NCBI RefSeq assembly: GCF_007290395.2
Contig: NZ_CP041656.2
Location: 1,302,001-1,366,000 of the forward strand
DNA length: 64,000 nucleotides
DNA from: Bradyrhizobium cosmicum
GTDB taxonomy: Bacteria > Pseudomonadota > Alphaproteobacteria > Rhizobiales > Xanthobacteraceae
Direction of reading: 5' to 3'
Positions 36,870-46,107 of the stretch are shown piece by piece; position 1 is the first letter of the stretch, and every line of letters begins with the position of its first letter. Under the pieces are notes generated by a model. It did not search any database, was not told where the DNA came from, and saw only the letters and a program-made list of their open reading frames with translations. The position numbers and the translations under genes were made by a program.

Positions 36870-38492
36870 ATGGCTGATTACTATCCGCTGATCGCCCGCG
36901 CTATTGCCGCCCTGGACCCCAATGCTCCCGGCGAAAGCCGTCGCGCGCTCTATGAGCGGGCGCGCACGGCCCTGATCGCGCAGCTCCGCAGCGTTCAGCC
37001 ACCGCTTTCCGAATCCGAGATCACCCGCGAACGGCTGTCGCTGGAAGAGGCTGTCCGCAAGGTCGAGTCAGAGGCTGCCCAGCGCGCCCGCGAGGCTTCG
37101 CGCCCCGGCGCCCCCCGCAGCGGCGGCAGCGGCAGCGGCGATGCCTTCCGCCGCGCCAGCACCCGCGCCACCGAGGGCGGCCCGCCCGCATCCCAGCCGG
37201 CTGCTCCGCCGCGCGCGCGTCCGGCGCCACCGCCGCCCCGTGCCGACCGGCCGTCCTTCAACGTCGACGACCAGGGCGACGCCCCGCGTCCGCCGCGGGC
37301 TCCCCGTTTTGACGCTCCGCGCCAGCCGGGCCCGTCCGCTCCGCCGCCGATGCCGGAGCCGCCGCCGGCTTCGCCATCCGGACGCGATCGTCAGGGCGGC
37401 CGCCGTCCGCCGGACGTCGGCCCGTCGCTGCCGCCGGCCCCGGGCGTGCGCGGTTTCCGTGACATCACCGCCGACGTCAACGATCTCGGCGGCGCCGCCG
37501 CGCAGGCCAACCGGGCCGCGCGCCGCACCTATGCCAACGTGCCCTCGCCCTCGCCGGAGTTCGACCGGCTGGAGCCGAGCCTGGAAAACCGGGCCGGTGA
37601 GCAGGACGCGCCCTATTCCTACGACGAGTCGATCGAGGAGGCCGAGCGCTACGCGCCGCAGCAGCCCTCGCCGCGTCCGCGCATCGCGCCCGAGCGCGAC
37701 ACCAAGAAGAAGCGCGTGCGCACCGGCTCGGTCTTCCCGTTCAAGAGCGCGATCGCCGTCGGCATCGTCCTGATCCTGGTCGGCGCCGGCATCCTCTGGG
37801 GCAAGCCGCTGGTGCAGATGGTGAGCGGCCTGTTCAAGTCCTCGCCCACCCAGGTGGTGGAGGCGCCGAAGGATCCCGGCCAGCCGCAGAGCAAGCCCAA
37901 GATTCCCGATCGCGTCGGCCAGCCTTCGGCCAGCGACCAGCCGGTCGCGCCGGTGGCGCAGAAGGTCGTGCTCTATGACGAGGATCCGTCCGATCCCAAG
38001 GGCAAGCAATATGTCGGCTCGGTTGTGTGGCGGCTCGAGCCGATCAAGGCGTCGGGCAACCAGAAGGCCGACGTCGCCGTGCGCGCCGACATCGAGATCC
38101 CCGACCGCAAGTTCAAGATGACGATGTCGTTCCGCCGCAACACCGACTCGTCGTTGCCGGCGAGCCATACCGCGGAACTGACCTTCATCCTGCCGCCGGA
38201 CTTTCCGGGCGGCAGCGTCTCCAACGTGCCGGGCATCCTGATGAAGTCGAACGAGCAGGCGCGCGGCACGCCGCTCGCGGGCCTCGCAGTGAAGGTCACC
38301 GACGGCTTCTTCCTGGTCGGCCTCTCCAACGTCGATGCCGACCGCACCCGCAACGTGCAGCTCCTGAAGGAGCGTTCCTGGTTCGACGTGCCCCTGGTCT
38401 ACGCCAACCAGCGCCGCGCCATCATCGCCATCGAGAAGGGCGCCCCCGGTGAGCGCGCCTTCAACGACGCCTTCGCGCAGTGGGGCGATTAG
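36870..38492 (+). CDS. Large proline-rich single-span membrane protein, function unknown
   Basis: 540 residues. The first 65 are helical and charged (YYPLIARAIAALDPNAPGES). Residues about 75-280 are Pro/Ala/Arg-rich and probably disordered. One membrane helix follows (SAIAVGIVLILVGAGILWG, about 293-311). The C-terminal 190 residues form a periplasmic domain with VLYDEDPSDPKGKQYVGSVV and ELTFILPPDFPGGSVSNVPG. I recognise no family function; it resembles conserved hypothetical proteins of Bradyrhizobiaceae. It sits 37 bp after purA and is probably co-transcribed. The 3' end is followed by a palindromic repeat. Confidence 0.8.
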   Translation: MADYYPLIARAIAALDPNAPGESRRALYERARTALIAQLRSVQPPLSESEITRERLSLEEAVRKVESEAAQRAREASRPGAPRSGGSGSGDAFRRASTRATEGGPPASQPAAPPRARPAPPPPRADRPSFNVDDQGDAPRPPRAPRFDAPRQPGPSAPPPMPEPPPASPSGRDRQGGRRPPDVGPSLPPAPGVRGFRDITADVNDLGGAAAQANRAARRTYANVPSPSPEFDRLEPSLENRAGEQDAPYSYDESIEEAERYAPQQPSPRPRIAPERDTKKKRVRTGSVFPFKSAIAVGIVLILVGAGILWGKPLVQMVSGLFKSSPTQVVEAPKDPGQPQSKPKIPDRVGQPSASDQPVAPVAQKVVLYDEDPSDPKGKQYVGSVVWRLEPIKASGNQKADVAVRADIEIPDRKFKMTMSFRRNTDSSLPASHTAELTFILPPDFPGGSVSNVPGILMKSNEQARGTPLAGLAVKVTDGFFLVGLSNVDADRTRNVQLLKERSWFDVPLVYANQRRAIIAIEKGAPGERAFNDAFAQWGD

Positions 38493-38501
38493 GCACTCTC
38501 T

Positions 38502-38604
38502 GTCATTCCGGGGCGACGCGTAGCGTCGAGCCCAGAATCCATCGTGCAGCACGTGACGTAGGAGAATGGATTCCGGGCTCGCGCAGTGCGCGCCCCGGAA
38601 TGAC
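38502..38604. repeat. Intergenic palindromic repeat, family E (GTCATTCCGGGG...)
   Basis: GTCATTCCGGGGCG and CGCCCCGGAATGAC are perfect inverted ends; inner arms GAGCCCAGAATCCAT and ATGGATTCCGGGCTC also pair. It fills the gap between two convergent genes and can fold into one long hairpin, fitting a terminator role. Confidence 0.75.
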
Positions 38605-38618
38605 GTCGCGGATGCGTC

Positions 38619-38894
38619 CTACTGCGCCGCCGCTTCCCGCTTGCGCGATGCCGTGGCGGCTGCATGCTCGCGGTCCATCACGGCGCGGCAGCCCGGGCTG
38701 ACCTCCGCCTTCTTCTGCACCATGCAAGCCCTGATCCTGGGGATATTGGGAATCTCACTCGAGCACAGCCGCATCGCATCGCCCGTGCACATCTGCTGCG
38801 CTTCGGACGAGAAGGCGAGGCCGGGCGATGTCTGGAGTACGATCGCGGTGGTGGCGAAGGCGAACAGCGAAGCGATGGTCTGGTAGCGTGTCAT
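38619..38894 (-). CDS. Small exported four-Cys protein, copy 1
   Basis: 91 residues with a signal peptide (LFAFATTAIVLQTSPGLAF). The mature part has four cysteines in the pattern C-GDAMRL-C, then IRAC and SPGC (MCTGDAMRLCSSEIPNIPRI). This matches the second small gene at 39159-39407 (ACSRDASRLCRKDLG, QSCLMGNRAKLSKSC), so they are paralogues, probably with two disulfides in the periplasm. Function unknown. The Ala/Lys-rich tail is not shared. Confidence 0.75.
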   Translation of the reverse strand: MTRYQTIASLFAFATTAIVLQTSPGLAFSSEAQQMCTGDAMRLCSSEIPNIPRIRACMVQKKAEVSPGCRAVMDREHAAATASRKREAAAQ

Positions 38895-39158
38895 GCGAAT
38901 GCGTCCCCGAGTTCCGTGGATTGAACCACTTGGTTTTGGGGCGCCGCACGCGGCTTGATTTGCCGCATGTCACAGCCTTCACGCCGGGACCTGATCCCGC
39001 ATGTGGTCGCTCGATCTCTCGTGATGTTCGAATCGAAAAGTGCTGCGCCGCCCGAGCGAAGTATGCGTCATTGTCAAAGAGCTGCAATGGGCGGCGCAAA
39101 GGAATTTGCAATTGTTGCGTGTTCGTCACGCAACGACGTGACAGCTCACATCACAACC

Positions 39159-39407
39159 TTACATGCCGTGGCTTGCAAACACCTTGCTGCACGACTTCGA
39201 GAGCTTGGCGCGGTTGCCCATCAGGCACGACTGCACGGCGCCGTCATTGCCGAGGTCCTTGCGGCACAGCCGCGACGCATCGCGCGAGCAGGCCTGTTGC
39301 TCCTGTTTGGTACCCATATGGCCTTGCGCGAAAGTGGAAACGGTCGAAAGGCCGGTAACGGTGGTCAACGTGATCGTCGCGAGAAGCAAGGCTGTACAAC
39401 GCATCAT
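39159..39407 (-). CDS. Small exported four-Cys protein, copy 2
   Basis: 82 residues from ATG 39407 (a second ATG is at 39404). A hydrophobic leader (CTALLLATITLTTVTGLS) is followed by ACSRDASRLCRKDLGNDG and SCLMGNRAKLSKSCSKVFAS, the same C-x(8)-C ... C-x(10)-C layout as the neighbour 265 bp downstream. Function unknown; periplasmic by inference. Divergent from the membrane protein at 39568. Confidence 0.72.
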   Translation of the reverse strand: MMRCTALLLATITLTTVTGLSTVSTFAQGHMGTKQEQQACSRDASRLCRKDLGNDGAVQSCLMGNRAKLSKSCSKVFASHGM

Positions 39408-39567
39408 TGGGTCCAATCGTGCTGATACAAGTGAGATTTCGCAGTCCCTAACGAACGCGTCGATTTGCCAGACGTTCCCGAAGGGCAGGGCCAGGCGACC
39501 CCACGGAACCCGCTATTCAAGCTTCCCGCCGCGCTGCTATAAATGTGGCGAAGTGTGAGGGTGTCTG

Positions 39568-39993
39568 ATGAAACGCTATCTGGTGTTTGCGCTGGTCGGT
39601 CCGTTCGTGGGCGGGTTCCTGCTGCTGCTGACGACGACCTACCAGTCCGGCTATTGGGCCCAGACCAATCTCGGCGAGGTCGGCAAGCTGTTCGCGGTGT
39701 TCTTCAAGACCCTGCAATACAGCTATCTGTTCGGCTTTCTGCCGTCGCTGATGATCGGCGCGGTGGACGACATCCTGATCCACGTCAGGCGGATCGGCCC
39801 GTTGCTGCGGATGCTCCTGGTCGGCCTGTTCGCCTTCGTGCTGGCCTCGCTGACCTACAGCTCGCGCGGGCCGGATTCCGGCGCGGTTCAGTTCATCCTG
39901 TACGGCCTGGTCGGGTTCGTGCCGTCGGTGATTTCGTCCTGGCTCGTGCATAGATATGTCGAGGAGCCGCAAGCCGCGGCGGCGCCAACCTGA
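39568..39993 (+). CDS. Conserved four-helix membrane protein (possibly DUF5413)
   Basis: 141 residues with about four membrane helices: YLVFALVGPFVGGFLLLLTT, QYSYLFGFLPSLMIGAVDDI, LLRMLLVGLFAFVLASLTY and FILYGLVGFVPSVISSWLVH. It ends in a short Ala-rich tail. It resembles conserved hypothetical proteins of Bradyrhizobium (I recall DUF5413) with no known role. GAGGG precedes the ATG. The DUF4112 gene follows after 60 bp in the same direction. Confidence 0.72.
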   Translation: MKRYLVFALVGPFVGGFLLLLTTTYQSGYWAQTNLGEVGKLFAVFFKTLQYSYLFGFLPSLMIGAVDDILIHVRRIGPLLRMLLVGLFAFVLASLTYSSRGPDSGAVQFILYGLVGFVPSVISSWLVHRYVEEPQAAAAPT

Positions 39994-40053
39994 GCACGCG
40001 ACGTTCGGGCGCGGGCAGCAACTTCCGCCACGCTGGCGCGTTCTCTGGGGACC

Positions 40054-40611
40054 ATGACCATGTCCGACGACGACATCCTCGCTCCGCGCAAATCCCGTTC
40101 CGGCGAGCGTTCGCGCGGGCCATTTTCCGGCCCCCCGGCGCGCGGGCCGATCATCGACCAGGACGGCCAGGAAGTTCGTCCCGAAGCGATCCGCTCCGAA
40201 ACGCTGGAGCAGGGGTTTCGGGAATTTCGCTTTGAGTTCGGGCAGGGTAATCCGTTCGGCAATCTGACGCGGGAGCAGCGGATCGCGCGGATCGAGGCGA
40301 TCGCAAAACTGCTCGACGTCGCCTTCGTCGTGCCCGGCACCAACATCCGCTACGGCATTGATGGGCTGATCGGACTGATCCCCGTGGTCGGCGACATCAT
40401 CACCACCGCGATCTCGCTGTGGCTGGTGCGCGAGGCCCGCGCGCTGGGCGCGCCCTGGTACATCACCGCGCGCATGCTCGGCAATGTCGCGGTCGACGGC
40501 GTCGTCGGCATCGTGCCGTTCGCAGGCGACGCCTTCGACGTCATGTTCCGCGCCAACATGCGCAACGTTCGCCTGCTGCGCCGCTGGCTCGACAAGCAGC
40601 CGCGGATGTAA
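40054..40611 (+). CDS. DUF4112 domain-containing membrane protein
   Basis: 185 residues. A basic, Pro-rich N-terminal tail (about 60 residues) precedes the DUF4112 core: RIEAIAKLLDVAFVVPGTNI, YGIDGLIGLIPVVGDIITTA and VVGIVPFAGDAFDVMFRANM. The repeated IPVVGD and VPFAGD loops with Asp are the family mark. Function unknown. ATG 40060 is a second possible start. A strong hairpin lies 60 bp downstream. Confidence 0.88.
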   Translation: MTMSDDDILAPRKSRSGERSRGPFSGPPARGPIIDQDGQEVRPEAIRSETLEQGFREFRFEFGQGNPFGNLTREQRIARIEAIAKLLDVAFVVPGTNIRYGIDGLIGLIPVVGDIITTAISLWLVREARALGAPWYITARMLGNVAVDGVVGIVPFAGDAFDVMFRANMRNVRLLRRWLDKQPRM

Positions 40612-40670
40612 GCGCGACGGTGGACGGCGCTCGCAAGCAATGATGGGGGAGAGAGTCCCCAACAACGCGA

Positions 40671-40702
40671 AAAGCGCGACGGCCCTTGGGCCATCGCGCT
40701 TT
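40671..40702. terminator. Bidirectional hairpin terminator
   Basis: AAAGCGCGACGGCC and GGCCATCGCGCTTT pair over 14 bp with one mismatch, loop CTTG. A-rich and T-rich flanks on both sides suit termination from both directions between convergent genes. Confidence 0.75.
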
Positions 40703-40731
40703 CAGCACACATCGAATGTTTGCGAAAAAGC

Positions 40732-41028
40732 CTACGCCGCGTCGGCGTCGGTCTCCGCGGCCACCGGCTCGGGCTTGCGGTGACGCTCCAGCGGGAACGC
40801 TTCGCTCTCATACAGCGAACGGATGCCGTTCTGGTCGAAGCGCGCTTCCTCGACCTGGAGATAGGCGCCGTTCAGCGAATCCGTCGGCAACTGCTCCATC
40901 GCAAACTGCACGGCTTCGGCTGCGGTGCCGAACCGGCGATAGGTGAAGCCTGCACGCTTCTTCTTGCGGATCGCAGCGGGGAAGAGTTCGGCGGAAGTGT
41001 TGAAGTTGAACGGACGCAGTGGACGCAT
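40732..41028 (-). CDS. Small conserved hypothetical protein
   Basis: 98 residues from ATG 41028, preceded by GAGG; a longer frame upstream lacks support. It begins [20 protein letters not shown] and contains [20 protein letters not shown] and [14 protein letters not shown], a mixed alpha/beta pattern. No domain is recognised; cytoplasmic by lack of a leader. It ends 30 bp from the bidirectional terminator. Confidence 0.65.
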   Translation of the reverse strand: MRPLRPFNFNTSAELFPAAIRKKKRAGFTYRRFGTAAEAVQFAMEQLPTDSLNGAYLQVEEARFDQNGIRSLYESEAFPLERHRKPEPVAAETDADAA

Positions 41029-41203
41029 GGTCAAAGACCTCGTGATCTTCTCTGGGGCTTTAAGCGCGTGGGGTTTGGGGCGGCAGAGGATGGGCTCGCC
41101 GCACAGGTCATTTTCGTCCTCTAATATAGGCCGTTTTGACAAAAATGCGACCCCTGCGATGCGAGATGATGAATCCACGCATGGCAGGTCCGCAGGCGCT
41201 ATA

Positions 41204-41229
41204 AACCAAGCAATTTCAATAGCTTGGTT
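41204..41229 (-). terminator. Hairpin terminator after the DUF3309 gene
   Basis: AACCAAGC and GCTTGGTT pair perfectly around a 10-base A/T-rich loop. It starts 4 bp past the DUF3309 stop, and the minus strand continues with TTTATAG. Confidence 0.6.
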
Positions 41230-41232
41230 GGT

Positions 41233-41397
41233 TTACAGCTTGCCGAGCAGCAGCAGCACGACCAGCACCACCAGCACGACGCCGCCGATCCCCATGCCGG
41301 AATGGCCCATGCCGTAGCCATAGCCGCCGATCCGGCCGGACAGGCCGCCGACCAGGTAGATGATCACCAGGATGATCAGGATGGTCCCAAGCGTCAC
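41233..41397 (-). CDS. DUF3309 small membrane protein
   Basis: 54 residues starting at GTG 41397 with a clear GGGAGG site 5-6 bp upstream. The layout is that of DUF3309: helix TLGTILIILVIIYLVGGL, Gly/Tyr-rich loop GRIGGYGYGMGHSGMG, helix VVLVVLVVLLLLGKL. Function unknown; inner-membrane. It is read in the same direction as msrB-msrA and lies 107 bp after msrB. Confidence 0.85.
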   Translation of the reverse strand: MTLGTILIILVIIYLVGGLSGRIGGYGYGMGHSGMGIGGVVLVVLVVLLLLGKL

Positions 41398-41504
41398 GGC
41401 ATCCTCCCTGGCGGCCGCCGGACTGCGCTCATCGGCCGCACCGCCAGGGTAGAAAAGCACATCGGGCCGCCGGGTTCCATGCCGGAACCCGGCGGCCCGC
41501 AACC

Positions 41505-41924
<420 letters not shown>

Positions 41925-41948
41925 GGGTCTCCCGTTTGCTTGGTGATG

Positions 41949-42653
41949 TCAGTTGGTGGCCTTGCTGGCACTGACCAGCGTCGGCTTCTCGATGTAGTTA
42001 TCCGCGAACAGCTTTTTGAGGTTCTCGACCTTCGGGATGTCGTTATAGGCGATATAGGGCTGGTTCGGGTGCAGGGTCAGATAGTCCTGGTGATAGGCCT
42101 CGGCCGGGTAGAACGCCTCCAGCGCGCCGACCTTGGTCACGATCGGCTTGCTGAACACCTTGGCGCCGTTGAGCTGGGCGATATAGGCCTCGGCCACCTT
42201 CTTCTGCTCGTCGGAGGTGGTGAAGATTGCCGAGCGATATTGCGTGCCGCTGTCGGGGCCCTGGCGGTTGAGCTGGGTCGGGTCGTGCGCGACCGAGAAG
42301 TAGATCTGGAGAATCTTGCCGTAGGAGATTTTCTTCGGGTCGTACTTGATCTCGACCGACTCGGCATGGCCGGTCCGTCCGCTCGAGACGGTCTGGTAGT
42401 CGGCGGTCGCCTTGGTGCCGCCGGCATAGCCGGAGACCGCGTTGACGACGCCCGCGGTGTGCTGGAACACGCCCTGCACGCCCCAGAAGCAGCCGCCGGC
42501 GATCACGGCGGTCTGGATTCCGGTTGCGGGGGCCGCGTCCATGGCGGGCGCGGGGATCACGACCGCGTCCTCCGCGGCCCGGGACGGCATGGCGAAGGCC
42601 AGCGTCATGGCAGCGGTGGCGGCGAGCAGGGACAAAAGGGCAGGTCGGCGCAT
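41949..42653 (-). CDS. msrA: Exported peptide-methionine (S)-S-oxide reductase
   Basis: 234 residues. A signal peptide (LLSLLAATAAMTLAFAMPSR) is followed by the MsrA core with catalytic Cys in GGCFWGVQGVFQHTAGVV, then GYAGG, GHAESVEIKYDPKKISYG and YHQDYL. It repairs the S form of methionine sulfoxide in periplasmic proteins. The frame is complete and of usual length with the leader. Downstream is msrB (24 bp). Confidence 0.95.
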   Translation of the reverse strand: MRRPALLSLLAATAAMTLAFAMPSRAAEDAVVIPAPAMDAAPATGIQTAVIAGGCFWGVQGVFQHTAGVVNAVSGYAGGTKATADYQTVSSGRTGHAESVEIKYDPKKISYGKILQIYFSVAHDPTQLNRQGPDSGTQYRSAIFTTSDEQKKVAEAYIAQLNGAKVFSKPIVTKVGALEAFYPAEAYHQDYLTLHPNQPYIAYNDIPKVENLKKLFADNYIEKPTLVSASKATN

Positions 42654-42895
42654 GGCGGATCCTCTTTCGAATGTCTGGCAGTCTAGGGCGACAGTGGCCG
42701 GGCGAACAGCCTGCCCGGCCGCGTTTTCGCATCATCCGAGATACGGGCGCAGGCCGCGATTGTTACGGCGGGACGGACACGAGTCTGTGAAAAAAGGCGC
42801 CGGACGGTTTGGCTCCGCCGGGAACTCCGCGCTAGATGAACCCGTGCGATCGACGATCGACTGAGAGATGTGGTGGCTGGAGCTGACCTGACAAC

Positions 42896-44584
42896 ATGCT
42901 GCGCGTCATTTCCCTGACCCTTGCCGTCCTGATGTCATCCGCCGCGATCGCCGCGGCCGGGCCGCAAACCGGCGACGATCTTGCCACCTGCCGCGACCGC
43001 CAGGCCGAGATTCAGGCGCGCGCGCAGGCCTGCGACAACCTGCTCAATGCCGACCGTGTCAACGGCAAGGACAAGGGGATCGCGCTCTCGGTGCGCGGCA
43101 ACACGCTGATCAACAAGCGCGACCTCGTGCACGCGATCGAAACCCTGTCCATGGCCGTCGACCTCGATCCCGACAATGTCGTTACGCTCAACCTGCGCGG
43201 CCTCGCCTATCAGCGCTCGGGCAAGGACGACCTTGCGATGGCCGACTACAACCTCGCGCTCCAGAAGCGCCCGACCTACGGCGTTCCCTACAACAACCGC
43301 GGCCTCATTCAACTGCGCAGGGGCGCACTGCAAAGTGCGCTTGACGATTTCGACCTGTCGATCAGCTACGCGCCCAAGTTCCTGCTGGGCTGGACCAATC
43401 GGGCCCGCGTACGCACCTTGATGAAGGATTATGACGGCGCAATCGCCGACTTCGCGGAGGCCGAGAAGATCGATCCGACCGCGCCCCAGCTCACCGGCAA
43501 CCGCTGCATTACTTACGGCTTGATGGGCAGGTTCGACGCGGCCTTTGCGGACTGCAACGGCCTGATCGAAAAGGAGCCGAAAAACGTCTTCGGATTCAAC
43601 AATCGCGCCGACGTCAACATGATGAAGGGCAACTTCGACGCCGCGCTGAAGGACTATATGACGGCCCTCAAGATCAATCCGAACAATGTCCGTGCTCATT
43701 CCGGCCGCGGCCAGATCTACGAACGCCGCAAGGATGTCGCCCAGGCGCGCGCCGACTACCGCGCCGCGGCCTATTCACTGACGAATTTCGACGACGTCGA
43801 GGTCGCGCGCGCCCGTGCCATCGCGCAGGAGCGGCTCGCCGCGCTGACGCCGCAAACCCCTGGGGGGGCGCCCACCGGGCGCCGCGTCGCGCTGGTGATC
43901 GGCAACGGCGCCTACAAGAACGTCCACGCCTTGCCCAATCCGCCGCGCGATTCGAAATTGATCGCAGGGGCGCTGCGCGATGTCGGTTTCCAGACGGTGA
44001 TATCGGCGAGCGACCTGACCCGCGACAAGTTCTTCGAGGCGCTGCAGACGTTCGCCGCCGAAGCGGAAAAGGCCGACTGGGCCGTGGTCTATTACGCCGG
44101 CCATGGCTTCGAGATCGGCGGGGTCAACTACCTCGTCCCTGTTGATGCCAAGCTGGCCGCCGACCGGGACGCCGAGACCCAGGCGGTGGCGCTGGAGCAG
44201 GTCATCGCCGCGGTCGGTGCCGCGCGAAAAGTGCGGCTGGTGATTCTGGACGCCTGCCGCGACAACCCGTTCGCGCCGACCATGCGGCGCACGCTGTCGC
44301 TGAAGCTGGTCGACAAGGGTTTTTCCAACATCGAGCCCGGCGCCGGTTTCATGGTGGTCTACGCCGCCAAGCATGGCGAGACCGCGATGGACGGCGACGG
44401 CGGCGCCGACAGCCCGTTCTCCACCGCGCTCGCCCGCGAGATCAGGGTGCCGAAGGTCGAGATCCGGAAACTGTTCGACATCATCCGCGACGACGTCTGG
44501 TCCGCCACCAAGCACGAGCAGCAGCCGTTCACGTACGGCTCACCGCCGGGACGTGAGGATTTTTATTTTGTCGCGGGGAAGTGA
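42896..44584 (+). CDS. TPR-repeat protein with C-terminal caspase (peptidase C14) domain
   Basis: 562 residues. A signal peptide (LTLAVLMSSAAIAAAGP) and a Cys-containing segment lead into about six TPR units (residues about 55-300; for example NVVTLNLRGLAYQRSGKDDL). The caspase domain starts at about 330 (GRRVALVIGNGAYKNVHALP). The catalytic dyad is visible: His403 in YYAGHGFEI and Cys454 in ILDACRDNPF. Such proteins are likely periplasmic proteases or scaffolds; substrate unknown. It is convergent with a hydrolase gene, with a 7-bp perfect hairpin at 44591-44607. Confidence 0.88.
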   Translation: MLRVISLTLAVLMSSAAIAAAGPQTGDDLATCRDRQAEIQARAQACDNLLNADRVNGKDKGIALSVRGNTLINKRDLVHAIETLSMAVDLDPDNVVTLNLRGLAYQRSGKDDLAMADYNLALQKRPTYGVPYNNRGLIQLRRGALQSALDDFDLSISYAPKFLLGWTNRARVRTLMKDYDGAIADFAEAEKIDPTAPQLTGNRCITYGLMGRFDAAFADCNGLIEKEPKNVFGFNNRADVNMMKGNFDAALKDYMTALKINPNNVRAHSGRGQIYERRKDVAQARADYRAAAYSLTNFDDVEVARARAIAQERLAALTPQTPGGAPTGRRVALVIGNGAYKNVHALPNPPRDSKLIAGALRDVGFQTVISASDLTRDKFFEALQTFAAEAEKADWAVVYYAGHGFEIGGVNYLVPVDAKLAADRDAETQAVALEQVIAAVGAARKVRLVILDACRDNPFAPTMRRTLSLKLVDKGFSNIEPGAGFMVVYAAKHGETAMDGDGGADSPFSTALAREIRVPKVEIRKLFDIIRDDVWSATKHEQQPFTYGSPPGREDFYFVAGK

Positions 44585-44590
44585 CCGTGA

Positions 44591-44607
44591 CGCGTGGGCA
44601 CCACGCG
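44591..44607. terminator. Perfect hairpin between convergent genes
   Basis: CGCGTGG-GCA-CCACGCG, 7-bp stem and 3-base loop, 6 bp after the caspase gene stop and 14 bp past the convergent hydrolase stop. No U-tract. Confidence 0.5.
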
Positions 44608-44620
44608 GCACCGGCGTCGT

Positions 44621-46003
44621 TCAGAGCAGCGAATTGAACCAGTCGAAGACCGTGGACTGTCCGTTCAGAACGGTGCTGTCGCCATAGAGGCTCGCCAGGA
44701 ACGTCCCGCGGTGGCTCGCGCCGTTGACGGGGACGCCGTCCGCAAGTTGCCCGCCCGAGGCGGGCGCCATCTTGACCAGGCTGGGGTACAAGGCCTCATC
44801 GGCCAGTCCGTAGTAGAACCTGACGGGCGAATCGTAGTCCCAAAAAGTCGCGCTGTTTGCGCCGAGGCGACGCAGCAGCTTGCTGTTAGGCTCATCGGTG
44901 AAACGATCGAAGAATCCGTCTACCAGGAAGTCGGAAGCTGGCGGAATGGTTTTCGCGATCTCCCCATCGAGGCTGTAGTCGGACCAGTATTTTTCGGCAA
45001 ACGCGCGGTATTGCGGTTTGATCGCCGCATCGAACAGTTTGCTCAATCCATAATATCGCCGGTAGCTGCCGAGCAGGACGATGAGGCATGGCGTGATCCA
45101 GGCCGGCGGCATCGGATAGGCGGTATCCGTGGACGGAATGTAGGACTTGGGAGCCACCCAGTAGTGAAAGCTTTCGGGCAGATTGTTGAACGGACTTTGG
45201 GTCGCGCTCGCCGTCACCTTGATTCCGCGCCGTTGCGTTTCCTGCTTGAGCCATTGCGTGTTGAGGGCTCCCTGCGACCAGCCGTTCAAGAACAGGGACG
45301 ATTTGCGCAGGCCTAGTTTTCCGAGCTCCAGCAGGCCGGCGCTCAGGACGTCGAGGCAGCATTGGACGGTTGCGTCCTTCACTGCGTAGGCTTCGCTGCG
45401 GCCGTTCCGATAGGGCCCCTTGCCGAGGTAGTCCGCGGCGATGACGGCGTAGCCGTTTCCCGCGAAGCGCTGGATGTTGAACAGCGTCTCGATCGAATCG
45501 ACATTGTCGCGCAGCTCGTAGCTGGCGGATTCAAGCCGCGTCAGGTTCGAAGGGACCTGGTCGAATGAAAGGATCGTGCCGTGCTGCCACGATATGACCG
45601 GCAGTGAGCCGCGCTTGCCCGCGGGGACGGCGAGGAGTCCGCTGACCTTGACCCTCTCTCCCGTTTCCGGGACGCGCGTAAAGGTGGTGATGCGTCTCAA
45701 CTCGACGTCGAAACGCGCGGAATGATTCTCCGGGAGGTTCGCGGCCAATATGCTGCGCTCGTTGAAAACCGCGTAGAACTTCGCAGCCAGCGCGTTGAGC
45801 CGCTCCTTGGAGACGCGCACCGGTCCGCCCAAATCGGCATGCGAGCTTCCGGCCGGTATCGCAACGGCAGGGCTCTGCACTGCCATCGAAAGCGCGAATG
45901 AGCCGGTTGCAGCACCCGCGAACTTCAGGAAGCCCCGACGGCCGATGTCAACGCGCCCAAGTCTCGCGCTGAGGTAATCAGGTCTTGGCGTGCGCGTATT
46001 CAT
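44621..46003 (-). CDS. Tat-exported alpha/beta hydrolase (secretory lipase-like)
   Basis: 460 residues from ATG 46003, which places the Tat motif GRRGFLKFAG early. The nucleophile elbow is NGWSQGALNT (Ser in GxSxG). Other family pieces are ISWQHGTILSFDQVP and AADYLGKGPYRNG; candidates for the acid and His are in YYGLADEALYP and GASHRGTFLAS. Probably a lipase or esterase acting on small or polymeric esters in the periplasm; substrate unknown. A longer in-frame start at 46042 is not supported by a ribosome site. Confidence 0.82.
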   Translation of the reverse strand: MNTRTPRPDYLSARLGRVDIGRRGFLKFAGAATGSFALSMAVQSPAVAIPAGSSHADLGGPVRVSKERLNALAAKFYAVFNERSILAANLPENHSARFDVELRRITTFTRVPETGERVKVSGLLAVPAGKRGSLPVISWQHGTILSFDQVPSNLTRLESASYELRDNVDSIETLFNIQRFAGNGYAVIAADYLGKGPYRNGRSEAYAVKDATVQCCLDVLSAGLLELGKLGLRKSSLFLNGWSQGALNTQWLKQETQRRGIKVTASATQSPFNNLPESFHYWVAPKSYIPSTDTAYPMPPAWITPCLIVLLGSYRRYYGLSKLFDAAIKPQYRAFAEKYWSDYSLDGEIAKTIPPASDFLVDGFFDRFTDEPNSKLLRRLGANSATFWDYDSPVRFYYGLADEALYPSLVKMAPASGGQLADGVPVNGASHRGTFLASLYGDSTVLNGQSTVFDWFNSLL

Positions 46004-46107
46004 CCTGTCTGCTCCGTCGGCTGCGTGCCGATAGCACGTCAAACCCTAGCGCCTGATGAATGCAAGGCTGTGCGCGGTCCGCGGAATGCTGGCCATCTTG
46101 CCTAAAG

